From Magnaporthiopsis rhizophila (taxonomy: Eukaryota > Ascomycota > Sordariomycetes > Magnaporthales > Magnaporthaceae): a DNA stretch of 64,000 nt. The stretch lies in contig PYSS01000139.1 in the NCBI GenBank assembly GCA_003049465.1, forward strand, positions 27,728 through 91,727. Reading direction: 5' to 3'. Shown in pieces: positions 58,463 to 64,000 of the stretch (position 1 is the stretch's first letter; each line of letters opens with the position of its first letter). A program made the translations under genes and the position numbers. The notes under the pieces were generated by a model, which saw nothing but the letters and a program-made list of their open reading frames with translations, was not told the DNA's origin and did not search any database.

Positions 58463-59623
58463 TTACCAGTACTGGGGCTTGACGTAGTCGGCAAACGTCT
58501 TGGGCTCCTCGTGGCCGTGGTGGTCGTGGTGATGGGCGTGGTCGTCCGTGGGGCCGACGTAGTTCATTTTGTAAACCTGGCCGCACTCGGGGCAGCGCTC
58601 GATGGGGCGCTCACGGGACATCTGTTGTGTAGAGGTCAAAAGATTAGAGAAGAAAGAAAACGCATGACATCACTTCTTGGTGTAGGGTCTGGGAACTCAC
58701 AGTGAGCCAGTTGACCTCGTGAGAGTCGCGGGGGTACCCCGTGCAGCCGGCGTACTGCTCGTCGCCAGCCGAACGGACCAGAATCGGGTCCTGCATGGTT
58801 CCTGCGTTGACGCAAACAAGGGGGCGTCAGTGATTTGTTTATCCAACATGATCTCCGGGGCCCCTCTGGTAGCCCCTCGGGCCATCGTTCTTGTCGACAG
58901 GACGAAAAGAGGATGCAATGGACATACCCCTGCGCGACGAATCCAGCGGCCGCATGTCGAAAACGTCGACGCCCTCCATCTTTCCCAGGATCTCGAGACG
59001 CTCCAGACCGGTCGCCTGCTCCATGTCGGTGGGGACGGTGCCGGGCTTGGCTCCGGGGCCGAAAAGGTCGTCGACAGTCTTGATGTCTGCAGTTCGTCGA
59101 CGGGAAGAAAGCAAAAGAAAATCGTCAGCCCCGGGACAGACATGTCAAAGCTCGGGAGTCCCTGTCCACCCCGCCGTGGGTTCCCCCGCAATAAGAACCT
59201 GTCCGCGAGCGGCTAGGAGGGAATTCGGCGCAGGGTGGGCAAAGACGTTTCTTTATAATGTTTCTTTTCCTCCTGAGGTGATGGATGATCGCGGGTGGAA
59301 TAAAAATCGTACCGGCCAGGGTCTGGATGGGCTTCTCCGGGGTTGTGGGCTTTGACGAGGAGCTGCCCGAGTCTGGAAGCCGGAACGCAAAGAAGGAAAA
59401 AAATCAGTTTCTCCTCCCGCTCAATTGAAACCCTTCCTCTTCATTGCCTCGCGGGGCACTGGCGAGACGGATTCCGAGCGCCTCGGCTCGGCGCCGGACA
59501 CTCTTGTCGTCGGCTTTGGGAACCTAACTCACGGCGAGCGACGGTGGAGGCGAAGCCGCGACGCACAGCCGGGGCGACGGCGGCCCGGCGCGCGACTGCG
59601 GCGGCGGAGCGGGACAGGAACAT
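58463..59623 (-). CDS. COX4: Cytochrome c oxidase subunit IV (Cox4/Cox5b type), mitochondrial
   Basis: Five exons on the minus strand: 59533-59623, 59313-59372, 58928-59086, 58701-58801 and 58463-58621, giving 189 aa. The N terminus (MFLSRSAAAVARRAAVAPAVRRGFAST) is an Arg/Ala-rich mitochondrial presequence. Next come DIKTVDDLFGPGAKPGTVPTD, QATGLERLEIL and VFDMRPLDSSRRG. The zinc-binding part is GTMQDPILV, YAGCTGYPRDSHEVNWL and ERCPECGQVYKMNYVGP. The Cys/His set of the family is complete. The subunit is a nuclear-encoded accessory part of complex IV in the inner membrane. All junctions restore conserved sequence. Confidence 0.95.
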
Positions 59624-60158
59624 GGCGGCAGAGAAAGGGTATGCGATCGATCGGTCGGTCGGTCGTGCGGGTTCGATTGAGGGGAGAGGTGGGTGTGGCG
59701 AGGCTTCCTCGAGCGTCTGTCTGCTGGTCTCTTCTGCGTTGGTTTTCGGAGAGCGGGATTGGATTAGCTGCTAGCCAACCTTGGAAGTGAGGTTTGACGA
59801 AATGGGCTGATTCAGGGCGTCCAGCCTGGGGAGCCTCCACTGAGCCGAGCACCTGCCATGCAAAGGTTTAAAGGTCATTGCCCTTTTCGGAATGCGAGGC
59901 GAGGCGGCTGCACGTGATACTGTTCTACCAATTCATGCCAAATATGAATCCAAATATGAGAATCGCATTCACTTTTATACTCCCTTCTTTTCTGATGCTT
60001 TTTTTTTCTTTTTGGTTCTTTTTGCGGACACTACTGAAGATATTGGCAATAATATAGAATACAGGAATCGGAAACCGATTTTTTTTTCTTTACCCGCCAG
60101 GCAATGCTTTTGGGATGCCAAAATACGGCACACGTTCTGTAACTTGTGCCTCCCTTCG
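59624..60158. other. Intergenic region between two minus-strand genes
   Basis: Promoter of the COX subunit gene and 3' flank of the 555-aa protein gene. T-rich at 59999-60009 and 60079-60089. No gene is supported. Confidence 0.5.
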
Positions 60159-61826
60159 TTATCGCGCAGACCAGGGGATACCGTCCAGATCGTCCATAAA
60201 GTCCTCATACCCGTCCACATCACCCCCGCTCCTGCCGTCGTCATCCTCGGCGCCGTCGCCGCCCCCGCCACCAAACATGAGGCTAAAGTCGCTATAGACG
60301 TCGTCCGGCTCGTCGCCGGATTCGTACCGGCTCTCGTGTTCCGACGTTGGAAAGGCCACTCCTTCCTCGTCGTCAAACGAGGCCAAAGGCCGTAGTCGTG
60401 GTGAGATCGGGGGCAGATGGCCCGCTCCCGTGGCGATCATTCGGGGCGAAGCGTCGGCTGGGCGCAGCCCCTTGGAAGGAGACCCTGGTGGCGTCATGCT
60501 CGGGGATATGGATCGGCGGCGGGCAATGGCAGCGACGCGGGATAGCGGTCCAGCTGCCACAATGGCCGAGGATAGCGCGAGCCCGGGCGTCGGTGGTGCC
60601 ACCGACTGACGTGCTTGGCAGGGACTGCAGCCTCGGGACGAGGCCGCGGCAGGGGTTGGTGTGCTGATTTGAGTCGGGTCATCAGTATTGTTGAGGAACA
60701 GTGCCATTCTTGCGGTCGACTGCAGCGAAGTCGACATTGGCAGGCTAGGCCGTGGCGGTGGTGGAGGCATGAGAATTCCTGCTTGGCTTGAACCCGACGC
60801 CGAAGACCTGGGGAATCGAGCAAGTCCAGACCCGCCGACTGCGGCATTCACCCCGGGGGCGAAGCGTAGCAGCGCCGCCGAGGCGGCCATCTCCGTCACA
60901 GCGGCGTCGTCACCACGCTCGGCAGCTTGTACAAACGCCCGCCTTCGGAACCTGTTCATGATGGCCGCACGACGGAGGACCTCGGATGGCGGTGTGCTGT
61001 GTGGCTGCTGGCGCAGTTGTGGTTGCGCCGCGGCGCCTAGTATCGGCGACGCGGCGACACGCCGGGCAGCCGCTACAGCCGCGAGCCTGAGGAAGCGCTT
61101 TTCCATACCGCCACCGCCCGTCATGCTCATGGTGCTCTCGAGGTTCGGCACGTGCGTGGCAGGTATAGAGAAGCGTCTCGAGAGGCGACTGGTGACGAGA
61201 TGTCGGAGGAGGCGGCGCTTCTTGCACCCCTGATTCGACGTGTAGGGCCCATCCACGTCTGACAAAGGACGAGCCCGCTTGAGGGAGGCCCTTGGTGGCG
61301 AGGTGATACGTGCAGGGGCCGTCTTCGTAGCTAGATATTTAATATGTCCTGGAGATACGCATCCCAACTCCCTTTCGCAGCCTTTCGTGCTCGCTCCGGC
61401 GGCCATCGTCAGGCCGGGTGGCGTCAGCGAGCCGTTTGACAGTGTTGATGGTTGGCCGACCGCCGATCCTGCGGACACCACCGAGGCTGCGGCTGTCGTC
61501 GATGGTTTGACGCCATACTCGAATTCCGACGCTGTTGTCGTTGGCGGATACCGAAGAGGCGAGTCGTTATTCCCTTGTGAAACCTCTCGTCGTTCAACCC
61601 CCAAACTGAGGGGGATTGTTCCGTCGACCTCTGAAGATTTGACTTTCAGGGTCGATTCTAGAGCTTTTTGTTGCCTCCTTTCCAACAACCCTTGGGCTAG
61701 GAAGGTCTGCGAGAGTCGGGCTGTCGCAGTAGCGACGATCCCAGTCGCTACATCGCCGTCGTGCATGATGCGGCGCCATGATCCAGACGGCTCGGAAGCA
61801 TCTAGCTGAACCACCATGGAATCCAT
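60159..61826 (-). CDS. Large disordered protein, unrecognised
   Basis: Single-exon protein of about 555 aa, starting at the first ATG of the frame (61826). It is rich in Ser, Ala, Pro and Arg. Basic clusters such as CKKRRLLRHL and SRLSRRFSI near the middle suggest nuclear import. A segment of about 60 residues (MEKRFLRLAAVAAARRVAA and LRRAAIMNRFRRRAFVQAAE) is helical and Arg-rich. Short Ser/Pro motifs (SISPSMTPPGSPSK) look like phosphorylation sites. The C terminus is acidic (SGDEPDDVYSDF, DGYEDFMDDLDGIPW). I recognise no family and assign no function; the long open frame and codon use argue that it is real. Confidence 0.7.
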   Translation of the reverse strand: MDSMVVQLDASEPSGSWRRIMHDGDVATGIVATATARLSQTFLAQGLLERRQQKALESTLKVKSSEVDGTIPLSLGVERREVSQGNNDSPLRYPPTTTASEFEYGVKPSTTAAASVVSAGSAVGQPSTLSNGSLTPPGLTMAAGASTKGCERELGCVSPGHIKYLATKTAPARITSPPRASLKRARPLSDVDGPYTSNQGCKKRRLLRHLVTSRLSRRFSIPATHVPNLESTMSMTGGGGMEKRFLRLAAVAAARRVAASPILGAAAQPQLRQQPHSTPPSEVLRRAAIMNRFRRRAFVQAAERGDDAAVTEMAASAALLRFAPGVNAAVGGSGLARFPRSSASGSSQAGILMPPPPPRPSLPMSTSLQSTARMALFLNNTDDPTQISTPTPAAASSRGCSPCQARQSVAPPTPGLALSSAIVAAGPLSRVAAIARRRSISPSMTPPGSPSKGLRPADASPRMIATGAGHLPPISPRLRPLASFDDEEGVAFPTSEHESRYESGDEPDDVYSDFSLMFGGGGGDGAEDDDGRSGGDVDGYEDFMDDLDGIPWSAR

Positions 61827-64000
61827 CAAAAAGATGGATCACAGGCCAAGATTATGAGGGCATGGGACTTTGCTGAGGTGGAGCGGGGATGTGGTAGGCG
61901 ACAATGCTTGAGAGCTCGTCTACGCAACTTTGGATATTCTCTCCCTCGGGAGAGTCTGTCGGCTTTCTTCCCAGGTCTTGCCCGTTTCCTCAAGTTTGTG
62001 ATGAGGAACTTAATCTTCCGTTCCCTTGCCCATTGATTCTCTCTAGGCGGGGATGGGCCCGTCTTTGTTTGCGCCAGCCACTGCTGGTGGTACCTTCAAA
62101 CCGCGCCTCGGGGCCGCTGGCAATCCCTTAGACGACTCGACCACGGTTGGGAAAACAAAAGCAAGACGACTATGGCATGCCCATGGTTGCTGTGACAAGG
62201 TATGGCCCTCATCCAAAGAAGAGGGATGGGAAGAGCAGGCTTGCAACGTGCTTGAAGCGATCTTTGGGCCCGTTAGCAAAGAGATAGCTCACGTGGGTGG
62301 CCTAGAAGAGAATAGTGTGGTGGCCCCAAGTTAATGTGCGATAAAAAGGACACCTTGTGATGAGTTCTGAAAAAAAAAAAAAAAAATTTATTGGGATAGT
62401 GTGTTTCCACTCGCGTGGGAGTCGAAGCGTGGCTGATTCGGGGCTGGGAAGAGATCTCTCATCGAGTGGGCGGAGGAGGTGTTGGTGTAAGCAAAAGGGG
62501 CAAGCAGTGAAGAACTAATATGTTGCTGAAGGGGAGGGCTGGCTCTGTTCGCCACAAATCTCCAGTCACCCGTCTTTGGCGAGGGGTGGACGTCAAATCT
62601 TGTCGTATGAGGGTTAGCGGCAGATGCAAGGTGCCACAAACGCCTCGATCAGCGACTGGAGAGGGGTCACGAGGCCCAAGGTCGAAAATCGAGCGCCTCG
62701 CAGCGTTTCCAACGGAAGAGATTTTTAATGTGATGCAACGGAAGCCTAGCTGGAGGCTATAAAACCCGCATTTATGATCGGATTGGCCGCGATCGACGAA
62801 AGATGGTAGAGTGAGGCGAACCTGCCTTGGCTAGTGGAAAAACGGTTCCAAACGACCGGGTCAGATATAGGATAAGGAGGGTAAGCTGCGGCGCGGGGAA
62901 TGAAGATTCGAATATTTGGGACGAAGAGACGAGAGGGAAGCGTCTTCTTGAAAAGCTCGAGGAGCTAGTTTAGTAGGAAACGCGGCTCGAATTGGGCCAG
63001 GGACATTGTCGTGTGAGTGGTCCTCCAGCCCGGTCTGGAGTCTTATGGTGCCAGTTTTATGCATGCCCATATACAATATGTACAGCAGGTCGAAGGCTGA
63101 GCAGGTCGAAGGCTGGGCGGGAAAGGGCGAAACATTCAAAAAGACGGAGGATGGGCAAAAGAAAAGATAGAGTAGTAAGAAAGCACAGAGGAAAGCCGCC
63201 GCACACCGCTAAAAGAGGGTTCGGCAAGGTACCCTAGTAGCATGAAGGAGGGATTGCCAATATGTCAAGAGGCAGCGTTGAACGAAGCCGTCGAGCTCTA
63301 CCGCTTTGACTTGAAAGAGGGAGAATTGGTCTAGACGGGCCAACCAACTTGGAGAATTTAACGTAATATCAACCGGAAAGGAGGGGCAGGGTGTGCAGCC
63401 GTTTGACCATATGTAGAGGGTAGCTAGCCGACAGCACGGGAGGAGCTGGGGGAGAGGAAGCGACAATGGCACGGAAAGAAGGGGTCAAAAAGAGACTCGG
63501 CCACCCCCTCAGCTGTTGTTTGTTATTTTTTTTTTTATTTTTTTTTTTCCCTTTTCCCTGACCGTGGTGTGGTACATGTGGTACAAGGGGTTGTCCTCGT
63601 GAGCCTCTTTTGGGGTTGGTTGGTCGACTGGGTGGGCAGAGACGGGGGAGGACGGCAATCCGCTACAGTGGGTAGTCGGCGGCTGACGGGAGGCGAAGTG
63701 AGAGGGTGTGCTGGTTACTAGTTCTTTGTTGAGATACACCCACCTTGAAGCAGGCAGTCTAGACCGCAAGCGGATCAGCCGGCAGTGAAACCAGCGGTGG
63801 GATTGGAGGACGGCGAAGCGCATCAATGGCGAAGGGTCTGACGTACTCGGCAGGGGCGAGATATTGATTTTGTGCCTGGGTAAAGGTCGGCCTGCAACAT
63901 CCCCGCACGCTCGCGACGGCGCAGGCTGAGGTGCGGAGAGGGAGCCCTGACTGGGACTTGATGCGCCCAAGTACCCTAGGCGGAAAGAATGGCCCGGGGG
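61827..64000. other. Intergenic region to the end of the window
   Basis: Upstream flank of the 555-aa protein gene, with an A-rich run near 62370-62386 and T-rich runs near 63528-63549. A minus-strand frame at 63509-63970 is open but has low-complexity composition and no recognisable domain, so it is not called. It may belong to a gene beyond the window. Confidence 0.45.

Noticed and set aside
63509..63970. 153-codon minus-strand frame at the window end
   Set aside because: Low-complexity composition and no recognisable motif. It could be part of a gene beyond the window but cannot be supported here.

Overview
This is nuclear DNA of a filamentous ascomycete, most likely a Sordariomycete-type Pezizomycotina (inferred from gene content, not a species call). 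The genes are GC-rich with C/G-ending codons. They are broken by short GT..AG introns with GTAAGT/GTRNGT donors and CTGAC-like branch points. The window holds a HET-domain gene, a CE5 esterase, a GT15 mannosyltransferase, a CRH cell-wall transglycosylase and Myb-like regulators. Intergenic DNA is long and full of homopolymer A/T runs and CT-rich leaders.

Layout. 1-6.3 kb: an unrecognised 135-aa protein and a very large intronless HET (vegetative incompatibility) protein. 7-13.7 kb: a secretion-flavoured stretch with two small cysteine-containing secreted proteins flanking a four-TM membrane protein, then a secreted CE5 acetylxylan esterase/cutinase. 14.5-24.7 kb: three minus-strand multi-exon genes, namely a Kre2/Mnt1 mannosyltransferase, a dihydroxy-acid dehydratase without an obvious mitochondrial presequence, and a cytochrome P450. 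29.4-30.5 kb: a 3-ketoacyl-CoA-reductase-like SDR broken by two nearby frame shifts. 33.3-35.1 kb: a GPI-anchored CRH family (GH16) chitin-glucan transglycosylase. 38.1-39.8 kb: a six-exon polyQ Myb/SANT regulator. 39.8-52.7 kb: about 13 kb in which I can support only fragments, including a possible small gene interrupted by the single N of the window. 52.7-61.8 kb: a second Myb-like regulator, an intronless amidohydrolase, a DUF4604 protein, cytochrome c oxidase subunit IV and a large unrecognised disordered protein.

How it fits together. Several products act on the cell surface or outside the cell: GT15 in Golgi mannosylation, CRH in chitin-glucan crosslinking, CE5 on plant wall polymers, and two small secreted proteins. 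Others are housekeeping (COX subunit IV) or regulatory (Myb, HET). I see no PKS, NRPS, terpene cyclase, transposase, CRISPR or convincing tRNA/rRNA. The strongest oddities are an inferred 8-nt microexon in the dehydratase gene, the double frame break in the SDR, the N-associated frame jump at 45976, the propeptide-type 4-Cys secreted peptide, an A50-G15 homopolymer junction and a dispersed CCTAGG palindromic motif. I did not identify a clearly new multi-gene system.

All exon structures were inferred by eye from reading frame, splice consensus and family conservation. Each spliced model listed closes to an open frame except where stated.
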